Of a stretch of DNA of 7,708 nt, positions 1 through 6,831 are shown in pieces. The number at the start of each line of letters is the position of its first letter. Positions within the stretch are counted from its first letter, which is position 1. Under the pieces are notes generated by a model, which saw only the letters and a list, made by a program, of their open reading frames with translations, had not been told where the DNA came from and made no database searches. Origin of the DNA: Acidobacteriota bacterium (GTDB taxonomy: Bacteria; Acidobacteriota; Terriglobia; Bryobacterales; Bryobacteraceae). The translations under genes and the position numbers were made by a program. The stretch lies in NCBI GenBank assembly GCA_026394095.1, contig JAPKYY010000828.1, positions 5,725 to 13,432 on the forward strand, read 5' to 3'.

Positions 1-200
1 CGCCTGGCGCTCGAGTTGTAGCCTTGACCTTTCATAGTTCTGAAGACCGCATCGTGAAGCAACGCTTCCAGGAATTTCAACGTGCCGGTCAGGCCAAAAT
101 CCTGACTAAGCACGTAGTCAAACCGAGTGACGAAGAAACAAGAATCAACCCGGCCTCGCGTAGCGCGAAGTTAAGGGCTTTGGAATGGTTGGCAGTTTAG
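1..200 (+). CDS. rsmH: 16S rRNA (cytosine(1402)-N(4))-methyltransferase RsmH (MraW), C-terminal fragment
   Basis: This is the 3' end of a gene cut by the left edge of the window. The reading frame begins with the codon at base 3, encodes 65 residues and stops at TAG 198-200, with a second TAG directly behind it at 201-203. RsmH is a cytoplasmic SAM-dependent methyltransferase that methylates N4 of C1402 in the 16S rRNA decoding centre. The visible part holds the family's C-terminal hallmarks: a VVALTFHSSEDRIVK block near the start (usually written FHSLEDRIVK) and a KPSDEE...NPASRSAKLRALE tail (usual pattern KPS.EE...NPRSRSAKLR). The catalytic and SAM-binding N-terminal part lies outside the window. 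Position directly before an ftsL-like gene and ftsI is the normal dcw order and supports the call. The product is clear; nothing can be said about the missing part. Confidence 0.95.
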   Translation, partial: PGARVVALTFHSSEDRIVKQRFQEFQRAGQAKILTKHVVKPSDEETRINPASRSAKLRALEWLAV

Positions 201-214
201 TAGTTAGTGATTTT

Positions 215-220
215 GGAGGA
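215..220 (+). promoter_or_regulatory. Shine-Dalgarno sequence of the ftsL-like gene
   Basis: GGAGGA lies four bases before ATG 225. It is the strongest ribosome binding site in the window. It decides the start: the in-frame GTG at 207 lies upstream of this site, which makes ATG 225 the better choice. The spacing is somewhat short. Confidence 0.75.
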
Positions 221-224
221 CTTT

Positions 225-725
225 ATGTCAGCATTGGCTCAAGAATCTTTTACCGGACAAGAACAACACACCGCTCGTCCCCAGCGCTTGCGTACCCACG
301 CGCGCTCACGCTCAAACGCCAATGCCTTCCGTAAACTTCCGGCCTTCCCCTGTGAAGACCTTTACTTTGAAGCAAAGGCGATCTACAACTCCATGGTCGT
401 CCGTGCCAACGACCCCGGCCAGCAGAAGAGCTCCTGGCGTGCCGCTGGCGCTGTGATCTCCGGTGCACTCCTCTTCACAGGTCTGCTTCTCCCCGGTGCC
501 TACCGCATGGTAGCCGGTATGCAAGTACACCAATTGCGCGACGAGCAATCCCAGCTCGAGCGTGAAATCGCCGAGCTTCGCGCCCTCGAAGCCCGTCATA
601 CAAATCTAAAGACTCTCGAACAAGTAGCTAAGAACCAGGAACTGATCGACCCTGCACCCAACATGGTGCAGCATCTCACGCCCAAGGGTTCTTACGCTAT
701 GAACAGCCTCCCCTCCGGCAAGTAG
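225..725 (+). CDS. ftsL: FtsL-like cell division protein (single-pass membrane protein with coiled coil)
   Basis: The product has 166 residues. Residues 1-71 are a hydrophilic, Arg-rich cytoplasmic tail. Residues about 72-90 form one hydrophobic membrane span (AAGAVISGALLFTGLLLP). Residues about 97-130 are rich in Glu, Arg, Gln and Leu with heptad-like spacing (QLRDEQSQLEREIAELRALE), predicting an extracytoplasmic coiled coil. The last 30 residues are polar. This short-tail, one-span, coiled-coil plan and the slot between rsmH and ftsI are those of FtsL, which in known systems pairs with FtsB and FtsQ and activates the FtsW-FtsI septal synthase. FtsL diverges strongly in sequence, so the call rests on topology and synteny rather than motifs. 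The N-terminal tail is about twice that of E. coli FtsL (whole protein 121 residues). ATG 225 follows a strong ribosome binding site. The stop codon sits inside the left arm of a terminator hairpin. Confidence 0.75.
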   Translation: MSALAQESFTGQEQHTARPQRLRTHARSRSNANAFRKLPAFPCEDLYFEAKAIYNSMVVRANDPGQQKSSWRAAGAVISGALLFTGLLLPGAYRMVAGMQVHQLRDEQSQLEREIAELRALEARHTNLKTLEQVAKNQELIDPAPNMVQHLTPKGSYAMNSLPSGK

Positions 726-773
726 AAGGCACTCGGGCGCTCACGCAAACGAGTGCCTTCTACTTGATTTTTT
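719..773 (+). terminator. Rho-independent terminator or attenuator between ftsL and ftsI
   Basis: Bases 719-735 (CAAGTAGAAGGCACTCG) and 750-766 (CGAGTGCCTTCTACTTG) are a perfect 17-bp inverted repeat separated by 14 bases. A further three-base pairing inside the loop (737-739 with 744-746) is possible. One A follows, then six T (768-773). This is the classic intrinsic terminator form on the plus strand; there is no matching T run for the minus strand. The left arm overlaps the last codons and TAG stop (723-725) of ftsL, and the ribosome binding site of ftsI begins only nine bases after the T run. Since genes on both sides belong to one pathway and no obvious promoter lies between hairpin and ftsI, partial termination is more likely than a complete operon end. 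That point is inference. Confidence 0.8.
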
Positions 774-781
774 CTCATTCT

Positions 782-787
782 GAAAGG
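782..787 (+). promoter_or_regulatory. Shine-Dalgarno sequence of ftsI
   Basis: GAAAGG lies eight bases before ATG 796. This spacing supports ATG 796 over the in-frame GTG at 787, which would overlap the site itself. Confidence 0.6.
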
Positions 788-795
788 TGCAGCGA

Positions 796-2796
796 ATGGT
801 CAGTCCAATTCATCCAGCCGTCGAACGTCGAGCGCGCTGGCTGCTGCGTCTTCTCATTTTGTGGGGCCTGGCCGTCGTCGCCAAACTCTTCTACGTCCAG
901 ATTGTCAAGCATGACTTCTACGCAGAACTGGCCGAACAACAACAAACCCGTCTGGTCGAAATCCCCGCTCATCGCGGCACGATCTATGATCGCAACGGTC
1001 ATGTTCTTGCCATCAGCGTTCCCGTTGAAACCGTAATCGTCAATCCCGCCCAGCTACCCAATGTCGAAATTGCCGCTGCGCTTCTTGCTGAAATCCTCAA
1101 CATCGATCACAACAAGCTGCTCGCCGAACTCAAAGTAAAGGTTGAAGAAAAGCGCGGCTACTTCAAGGTCGCCGAACAGCTCACACAGGATCAGGTCAAG
1201 CGCCTCAAGAGCCTCAAGCTCGGCTGGATCCAGTTTGAATCCTCCTCGATCCGCGTGTACCCCAACGACCAGCTCGCCGCCCACATCCTCGGCGGGGTCG
1301 ATTTTGAAAAGCGTGGAAATGGCGGCATTGAGCAAGGACATGAAGACGAACTATCGGGCCGGCCTGGTTATGCCAGCATGGTCACCGACGTCCGTCACCG
1401 CGGCTTTGAGAGCGTCGTTGAAGTCGAGCCAGTTGCCGGCAATGACGTCACTCTCACCATCGATTACCGTGTCCAGTACGAACTGGAAAAACTCCTCGCA
1501 GAAGCAGTGGTTGAAAACAGCTGCTGGACCGGTCGCGCCGTTGTCATGGACCCTCACACAGGCGACATCCTCGCCATGGCAAGCTACCCCAGCTACAACC
1601 CCAATGACAAAGTCATTGACATGCAGGCCCGCCAGAATCTCGCGGTTATGAGCCCCATCGAGCCCGGCTCGGTCTTTAAAGTCTTCACCATCGCTGGAGC
1701 CATCGAAGAGAAGCTGGTCAAGCCCACCACGGGTTATCACTGTGGCAACGGCAAACTCAACCTCTTCGGTCGCGTTATTCACGATCACGATCCCTACGGC
1801 TACCTCTCGGTAGAAGACATCCTTGCCAAGTCCAGCAACATCGGCGCCATCCGTGTCAGTCAGGAACTGGGTGAGAAGAAATTCTTCGATTACATCAAGC
1901 TCTTCGGCTTCGGCTCCCGCACCGGCCTTCCCCTCCCGGGTGAGTCCTCGGGCCGTGTTCTCAGGCTCTCCAAATGGAGCAAGAGCTCTATCGGCTCCGT
2001 CGCCATGGGCCATGAGATTATGGCCACTACCGCTCAACTCGGCCAGGCCGTTTCGGTCATTGCCAACGGCGGAAGACTAGTCAAGCCAAGGCTCGTTCGC
2101 CAGGTTTCTCCCCCTCAACTCAACGGCTACCAACTCCGCCGCACCAGTTTCGAGATCCCGGCAGAACCTTCTCAGCAGATCCTCTCTCCAGATACCGTAG
2201 TCCAAATGCGCAAGATGATGGAGCATGTCGTTCTTACCGGAACCGGCAAAAGCGCAAAGATCCGAGGTTACTCCGTCGGCGGCAAAACTGGCTCTGCCCA
2301 GATTTACGACCCAAAGACCAAGGCCTACTTGCACAAGTACCACGCCTCATTTATGGGCTTCACTCCTGTAAACGATCCGAAACTCGTAACAATCATTACT
2401 CTCAACGGATCCACCAAATACGGAGGCGCTGTAGCTGCACCTGTATTCAGCAAAGTCACCGAATCGGCTCTTCGCATCTTGAGCATCCCGAAAGATCTCC
2501 CGGACGATCCCAAGTCTGATCCGGTGGCAGATGTCGCAGTCAACGACGCACCCGAAGCAATCCTCACTGAGGAAAAACCTGTGGAAGAAGTGGAAAACTC
2601 CAGCACGACACTTACTAATACAAGCTTAGTAACTCCCAACTTCTCCGGCATGACCCTTCGCGCTGTGCTCGAAGTTGCCGGCAAGAGCGGCTTCCGCATC
2701 GACCCTTCCGGTAGCGGCCTCGTAAGATCTCAAATCCCTGCGCCTGGAGAACCAGTCGCTTACGGCCAGAAAATCAAATTGCGCTTTGGGCGCTAG
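796..2796 (+). CDS. ftsI: Septal peptidoglycan transpeptidase FtsI / class B penicillin-binding protein with C-terminal PASTA domain
   Basis: The 666-residue product cross-links peptidoglycan stem peptides at the division site and is the target of beta-lactams. Residues about 15-33 form the single N-terminal membrane anchor. The dimerisation (pedestal) domain follows, with the conserved RGTIYDRNG at 60-68 and GGIEQGHEDELSGRPG near 176-191. The transpeptidase domain covers about 245-565 and has all three active-site motifs: SVFK at 292-295 (Ser292 nucleophile, Lys295), SSN at 346-348 and KTG at 497-499. A linker rich in Pro, Asp and Glu (about 567-610) leads to one PASTA domain (about 611-666). 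E. coli FtsI lacks PASTA; SpoVD-type and acidobacterial proteins can have it. ATG 796 is chosen from ribosome binding site spacing. The neighbours ftsL and murE fix it as the division-specific enzyme rather than an elongation PBP2. It lies behind a terminator-like hairpin, so its expression may depend on readthrough. Confidence 0.95.
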   Translation: MVSPIHPAVERRARWLLRLLILWGLAVVAKLFYVQIVKHDFYAELAEQQQTRLVEIPAHRGTIYDRNGHVLAISVPVETVIVNPAQLPNVEIAAALLAEILNIDHNKLLAELKVKVEEKRGYFKVAEQLTQDQVKRLKSLKLGWIQFESSSIRVYPNDQLAAHILGGVDFEKRGNGGIEQGHEDELSGRPGYASMVTDVRHRGFESVVEVEPVAGNDVTLTIDYRVQYELEKLLAEAVVENSCWTGRAVVMDPHTGDILAMASYPSYNPNDKVIDMQARQNLAVMSPIEPGSVFKVFTIAGAIEEKLVKPTTGYHCGNGKLNLFGRVIHDHDPYGYLSVEDILAKSSNIGAIRVSQELGEKKFFDYIKLFGFGSRTGLPLPGESSGRVLRLSKWSKSSIGSVAMGHEIMATTAQLGQAVSVIANGGRLVKPRLVRQVSPPQLNGYQLRRTSFEIPAEPSQQILSPDTVVQMRKMMEHVVLTGTGKSAKIRGYSVGGKTGSAQIYDPKTKAYLHKYHASFMGFTPVNDPKLVTIITLNGSTKYGGAVAAPVFSKVTESALRILSIPKDLPDDPKSDPVADVAVNDAPEAILTEEKPVEEVENSSTTLTNTSLVTPNFSGMTLRAVLEVAGKSGFRIDPSGSGLVRSQIPAPGEPVAYGQKIKLRFGR

Positions 2797-2806
2797 GGAA
2801 AAGAAA

Positions 2807-2811
2807 CAGGA
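2807..2811 (+). promoter_or_regulatory. Probable Shine-Dalgarno sequence of murE
   Basis: CAGGA sits 12 bases before the TTG start at 2824. Spacing is longer than ideal and the start codon is weak, so translation may rely partly on ribosomes finishing ftsI 27 bases upstream. Confidence 0.4.
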
Positions 2812-2823
2812 ATAGAACCAGAC

Positions 2824-4347
2824 TTGAATCTCAATCCACGGACGATCGCCGAACTCATCGAGGGCATATCCCTCGCCGCTCCTCTTGCGGCAGAGCTCGC
2901 GACACGTGTCTCTACTGGTGTCCATTTCGATTCACGCAAACTCCTCCCCGGAAATCTCTTCTTCGCATTTTCCGGCGCCAACTTCGATGGCCGTAGCTTC
3001 TCGCAAGCTGCCGTCGATAAGGGCGCAGTCGCAATCCTCAGCGAATTGCCTGCCCTGCCCGGCTTTGAATCGATCTGGATTCAGGTCGTAGAAGCCCGCA
3101 AGGCTTTGGCTCTGATAGCCCGCCGCTTCTTCGAAGACCCCACCCGCGCTAAACTCTCGCTCTTCGGCGTCACTGGAACCAACGGCAAAACCACAACCGC
3201 CTACATACTCAATTCGATCCTTGAGGCGGCAGGGGCAAACTCGGCTCTCTTCGGCACCATCGAATACCGCATCGGCAAGCGCATTCTCTCAAGCGTCAAC
3301 ACCACCCCTGAGAGCGTAGAACTCTACGAACACTTCGACGAACTCCTATCCCTGGGTGCCGCCGAAAACGCCGTTGCCATGGAAGTCTCATCCCACGCCC
3401 TCGCGCTCGGCCGCGTATGGGGAATGCACTTCCGCGCCGCGATCTGGACCAATCTCACCCGTGATCACCTCGACTTCCACGGCGATATGGATTCCTACTT
3501 CGCCGCCAAATGTGAACTCTTCCGTGGCCAGGACGCGCCTCCTCCGAACGTTGCCGCGCTGAACTTCGATGACGAGTACGCCCGTCGTGTCCCTATCGAT
3601 CCTGCAACATCTCTCTGGAGCTTTGCCCTGCGCGAGTCCTCACCTCCCACGACCGTCCGCGCGCTCAACATCCGCACAGGTTTCGACGGTGTCACCTTTG
3701 ATCTGGTAACTCCTTACGGCACCCAGCAGATCCACTCGCCAATGCTCGGTGACGTAAACGTCTCAAACATTCTTGGCGCTGCCAGTGCAACCCTCGGCGC
3801 AGGAATTCCTCTCGCAGCCGTCCAGCAAGGAATTGAAAACTGCAAGAGTGTCCCCGGCCGCTTCGAGCGTGTCGATGCAGGCCAGCCCTTCCTCACCATT
3901 GTCGATTACAGCCACACTGACGATGCAATCCGCAACGCTATCCGCGTGGCACGAGCCCTGAAACCAACCCGTGTCATTACTCTCTTCGGCTGCGGTGGCG
4001 ACCGCGATCGCGCCAAGCGCCCTCTGATGGGTGCCGCCGCGGCAGAAGCGTCAGACCATGTCGTCCTCACCAGCGACAACCCGCGGACAGAAGAGCCACT
4101 CGACATTATGAACGACGCCATGGTTGGCTTGCGTCGCTTCGATACTCCGCTTACGGTCGAGCCAGACCGCGAAAAGGCAATCAACAAAGCCCTTGCTATG
4201 GCGCGCCCGGGAGACATAGTCATCCTCGCTGGTAAAGGCCACGAAGACTACCAGATCATCGGTAAGACCAAGCACCCCTTTGATGACCGCAAAGTAGCTC
4301 TACGTGCTCTCGCCTCGCTCGGCTACGAAAAGGAGCAGCTCGTATGA
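2824..4347 (+). CDS. murE: UDP-N-acetylmuramoyl-L-alanyl-D-glutamate--2,6-diaminopimelate ligase MurE
   Basis: This 507-residue cytoplasmic ATP-dependent ligase adds the third stem-peptide residue to UDP-MurNAc-L-Ala-D-Glu. The N-terminal domain shows HFDSRKLLPGNLFFAF at 34-49. The central domain has the P-loop GTNGKT at 118-123, NTTP at 159-162, MEVSSHAL at 186-193, DHLDFHG at 214-220 and the lysine expected to be carbamylated at 229. The C-terminal domain has GCGGDRDRAKRP at 389-400, DNPR at 418-421 and GKGHE at 470-474. DNPR is the signature of meso-diaminopimelate ligases, so the substrate is inferred to be meso-DAP rather than L-lysine. The usual YAHTPD motif reads YSHTDD at 362-367. The start is TTG 2824: the frame is open from 2797 but offers no ATG or GTG before the conserved N-terminal block. 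The last four bases overlap murF. Confidence 0.96.
   Translation: MNLNPRTIAELIEGISLAAPLAAELATRVSTGVHFDSRKLLPGNLFFAFSGANFDGRSFSQAAVDKGAVAILSELPALPGFESIWIQVVEARKALALIARRFFEDPTRAKLSLFGVTGTNGKTTTAYILNSILEAAGANSALFGTIEYRIGKRILSSVNTTPESVELYEHFDELLSLGAAENAVAMEVSSHALALGRVWGMHFRAAIWTNLTRDHLDFHGDMDSYFAAKCELFRGQDAPPPNVAALNFDDEYARRVPIDPATSLWSFALRESSPPTTVRALNIRTGFDGVTFDLVTPYGTQQIHSPMLGDVNVSNILGAASATLGAGIPLAAVQQGIENCKSVPGRFERVDAGQPFLTIVDYSHTDDAIRNAIRVARALKPTRVITLFGCGGDRDRAKRPLMGAAAAEASDHVVLTSDNPRTEEPLDIMNDAMVGLRRFDTPLTVEPDREKAINKALAMARPGDIVILAGKGHEDYQIIGKTKHPFDDRKVALRALASLGYEKEQLV
4328..4335 (+). promoter_or_regulatory. Shine-Dalgarno sequence of murF inside the murE 3' end
   Basis: AAAAGGAG lies eight bases before ATG 4344, within the last codons of murE. 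Together with the ATGA stop-start overlap (4344-4347) it indicates translational coupling of the two ligases. Confidence 0.7.
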
Positions 4348-5687
4348 CGCTCTCTATTTTCGAAATCGCCCGCATCCTGGCAATCAAGATTCCCACCGCC
4401 GATGCCGCCATCACAGGCTACGCAATCGACTCGCGTGAAGTCCGTCCCGGCGACCTTTTCATTGCTTTCCCCGGCGAACAGGTCGATGGCCATAACTATG
4501 TCGCCAGGGCCTTTGAACTCGGTGCTGCTGCGGCGCTGTTAGAGCGAAAAGTCGAAAACGCCACTGGCCCGCAACTGGTCGTACCGAATACTCTGGACGC
4601 ACTCCAGCTCCTCGCCACTGCCACGCGCAAGGCTTGGGGCAAGACGGTCGTCGGAATCACCGGCAGCGCCGGAAAAACGTCTACTAAAGAAAATGTTTCA
4701 GCCTTGCTGAGTGTGGCCATCCCCACCAGCAAAACGGTTGGTAACTTTAATAACCACATTGGTCTTCCTCTCTCGATTCTGCGTATTTCCGATCAGTCGG
4801 AAGCCGCTGTGCTCGAGATGGGTATGAACCATTCGGGCGAGATCGCCCGCCTCTGCGAAATCGCCCGTCCTCAAATTGGTCTTGTCACTAACGTCGGCGC
4901 CGCCCATATTGAGAACTTCGACAACATTGAGGGAATCGCCGCCGCCAAACGCGAACTCATTGAGTCGCTTCCCCCAGACGGCGTCGCCATCCTCAATGCT
5001 GACGACTCGCGCGTTGCCGCCTTTGCCGCTTCCACCACAGCCAGGGTCGAAACCTTCGGCCTCGGCGAAGCTGCAAAAACACGCGCTACTCAGATTTCAT
5101 TTAGTCTCGAAGGAGCCAGCTTTAGAATCGAGGCCCAACCCTTCCACTCCCAGATCCCCGGCCGGATCGGAGTCTTGAATATTACGGCCGGCGTCGCTGT
5201 TGCGCGTCTTTGGGGTGTTCCCCTGCGTCAACTCAGCGAAGCCGCTCGCACGATCGAACTGCCCAAAATGCGTACCCAAAAATTGGAGCATCAGGGCATG
5301 ACGATCTGGAACGATTGCTACAACTCAAACCCGGACGCCACCAAGGCGATGCTCGATCTGCTGCGCGATACCGCGCCAGGCCGCCGCATTGCGGTGCTGG
5401 GTGAGATGCGCGAACTTGGCCACTGGGCCGAGCCTCTCCACTCTGACATAGGTCGCTATGCAGTGGAGAGTGGTTTTTCTGTGCTACTTGGGATACGCGG
5501 CGCGGCTCGATTCACAATCGAGTCAGCAATGAAAGCTGGTCTGTCAGCACGCGCCGCGTGCTTTTTCGAAAGCCCCGAAGAAGCCGGAATTGCCTTGAAA
5601 TCCATCGCCCAGCCCGGCGACACCATTCTTTTTAAAGGCTCACGCGGTACTCGCGTAGAGTTGGCTCTCGAGAGGTTCCTGGCCTGA
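4344..5687 (+). CDS. murF: UDP-N-acetylmuramoyl-tripeptide--D-alanyl-D-alanine ligase MurF
   Basis: The 447-residue cytoplasmic ligase uses ATP to attach D-Ala-D-Ala to UDP-MurNAc-tripeptide, completing the pentapeptide precursor. The N-terminal substrate-binding domain has IDSREVRPGDLFIAFPGE at 28-45 and DGHNYVARA at 48-56. The central ATPase domain has the P-loop GSAGKTS at 107-113, GNFNNHIGLPLSIL at 133-146, and LEMGMNHSGEI at 157-167. The third domain has NDCYNSNPDA at 323-332 (the MurF YN.NP signature), LGEMRELG at 352-359 and KGSRGTRVE at 431-439. Length is close to the family norm (about 450). ATG 4344 overlaps the murE stop in ATGA and has a good ribosome binding site, so coupled translation is likely. 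mraY starts four bases after the stop. No anomaly is seen. Confidence 0.96.
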   Translation: MTLSIFEIARILAIKIPTADAAITGYAIDSREVRPGDLFIAFPGEQVDGHNYVARAFELGAAAALLERKVENATGPQLVVPNTLDALQLLATATRKAWGKTVVGITGSAGKTSTKENVSALLSVAIPTSKTVGNFNNHIGLPLSILRISDQSEAAVLEMGMNHSGEIARLCEIARPQIGLVTNVGAAHIENFDNIEGIAAAKRELIESLPPDGVAILNADDSRVAAFAASTTARVETFGLGEAAKTRATQISFSLEGASFRIEAQPFHSQIPGRIGVLNITAGVAVARLWGVPLRQLSEAARTIELPKMRTQKLEHQGMTIWNDCYNSNPDATKAMLDLLRDTAPGRRIAVLGEMRELGHWAEPLHSDIGRYAVESGFSVLLGIRGAARFTIESAMKAGLSARAACFFESPEEAGIALKSIAQPGDTILFKGSRGTRVELALERFLA

Positions 5688-5691
5688 CACT

Positions 5692-6825
5692 ATGCTCTAC
5701 TGGCTCCTCTTTGAAACCCTGCAACCCGTCTTTGGTCCACTCCGGCTCTTCGGCTACGTCACCTTCCGTACGGCCTTCGCCCTCATCACGGCCCTGCTGA
5801 TCTCACTGCTCCTCGGCCCCTGGATGATACGCAAGCTGCGCGAAATGTCGATCGGCCAGTTCATCCGCGAAGACGGCCCACAGTCTCATCAAACCAAGGC
5901 TGGTACACCCACTATGGGTGGCCTGCTGATTGTTATCTCAATCCTGGTGCCAACTCTGCTTTGGGCCAATCTACGCAACGTCTACATCTGGATCGCAATG
6001 GGTAGCCTCGTCGGCTTCGGTGCCATCGGCTTCTACGACGACTACACCAAGATGAAAAAGATGCGCAATCTGGGGCTCACTGCTCGTCAGAAATTTGCCC
6101 TTCAGGTTCTCGTCGCCATGGCAATCGGCTTCGTCCTCCTGCTAATGAATGCCAAGGGTCAATACACTACCGCGATGAATGTGCCGTTCTTCAAGGCCTT
6201 CAAGCCAGATCTTGTCATTGACGCTTTTGCCCACAACCCCTGGACCTTCGCCATCGCCTTCGCACCCTTTTACTTCTTTATGGTCCTTGTCCTGGTCGGG
6301 TCAACCAATGCCGTAAACCTCACAGATGGTCTGGACGGTCTCGCCATCGGCCTTATGATCATTGCCTCCTCAGCAATGACGGCTCTCTGCTATCTGGCGG
6401 GCCACCGAGAATTTGCCACCTACCTTGAGTTACAGCGCGTGCCCGGCTCAAGTGAACTCACTATCTTCTGCGCCACCATGATCGGAGCATCTCTCGGATT
6501 CCTCTGGTACAACGCGCACCCCGCAGAAGTCTTCATGGGTGATGTCGGCTCTCTTGCCCTTGGCGGCAGCATGGGCACCGTAGCTGTGCTGATCAAACAG
6601 GAATTACTTCTCCCCTTCATCGGCGGAGTTTATGTGATGGAACTCCTCAGCGTCGTGATCCAGGTCGGCAGCTATAAATTACGCGGCAAACGCGTCTTCA
6701 AAATGGCTCCAATCCACCATCACTTTGAATTACTTGGCTGGAAAGAATCAAAAGTCATTGCCCGCTTCTGGATCATGGGCCTCATTATGGCTCTCTTCGC
6801 CCTCGCCACTCTCAAGCTCAGATAG
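5692..6825 (+). CDS. mraY: Phospho-N-acetylmuramoyl-pentapeptide-transferase MraY (lipid I synthase)
   Basis: This 377-residue polytopic inner-membrane enzyme moves phospho-MurNAc-pentapeptide from UDP to undecaprenyl phosphate, giving lipid I. About ten hydrophobic segments are visible, starting near residues 23-42. Conserved cytoplasmic motifs are all present: GPQSHQTKAGTPTMGG at 62-77, the Asp pair in FYDDYTK at 114-120 (Asp116, Asp117), NAVNLTDGLDGLA at 206-218, FMGDVGSLALGG at 281-292 (Asp284) and the histidine cluster PIHHHFELLGW at 340-350. Length is slightly above E. coli MraY (360). ATG 5692 follows the murF stop by four bases and starts at the usual N-terminus. The nearest purine run, GAGAGG at 5670-5675, is 16 bases upstream and too far to be a normal ribosome binding site, so translation is probably coupled to murF. 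Confidence 0.97.
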   Translation: MLYWLLFETLQPVFGPLRLFGYVTFRTAFALITALLISLLLGPWMIRKLREMSIGQFIREDGPQSHQTKAGTPTMGGLLIVISILVPTLLWANLRNVYIWIAMGSLVGFGAIGFYDDYTKMKKMRNLGLTARQKFALQVLVAMAIGFVLLLMNAKGQYTTAMNVPFFKAFKPDLVIDAFAHNPWTFAIAFAPFYFFMVLVLVGSTNAVNLTDGLDGLAIGLMIIASSAMTALCYLAGHREFATYLELQRVPGSSELTIFCATMIGASLGFLWYNAHPAEVFMGDVGSLALGGSMGTVAVLIKQELLLPFIGGVYVMELLSVVIQVGSYKLRGKRVFKMAPIHHHFELLGWKESKVIARFWIMGLIMALFALATLKLR

Positions 6826-6831
6826 ATATTA

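Noticed and set aside
207..224. GTG 207 as an upstream start for the ftsL-like gene, adding six residues.
   Set aside because: The GGAGGA ribosome binding site lies within this extension and is well placed for ATG 225; nothing comparable precedes GTG 207.
787..795. GTG 787 as the start of ftsI, adding three residues.
   Set aside because: It overlaps the GAAAGG site that fits ATG 796, and there is no ribosome binding site at a suitable distance before it.
764..795. TTGATT at 764-769 as a -35 box for an ftsI promoter.
   Set aside because: A -10 box at normal spacing would fall near 787, where the sequence is not TATAAT-like and would overlap the ribosome binding site and start codon.
1142..1651. 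A 169-codon plus-strand frame rich in Ser, Thr and Pro inside ftsI.
   Set aside because: It is a shifted-frame shadow of ftsI with low-complexity composition and no independent ribosome binding site.
1351..2037. A 228-codon open frame on the minus strand inside ftsI.
   Set aside because: It lies wholly within a well-supported ftsI, has no recognisable domain, and long antisense frames are expected opposite GC-rich coding sequence.
2325..2699. A 124-codon minus-strand frame across the ftsI linker.
   Set aside because: Shadow of the ftsI coding sequence with no recognisable domain or initiation signal.
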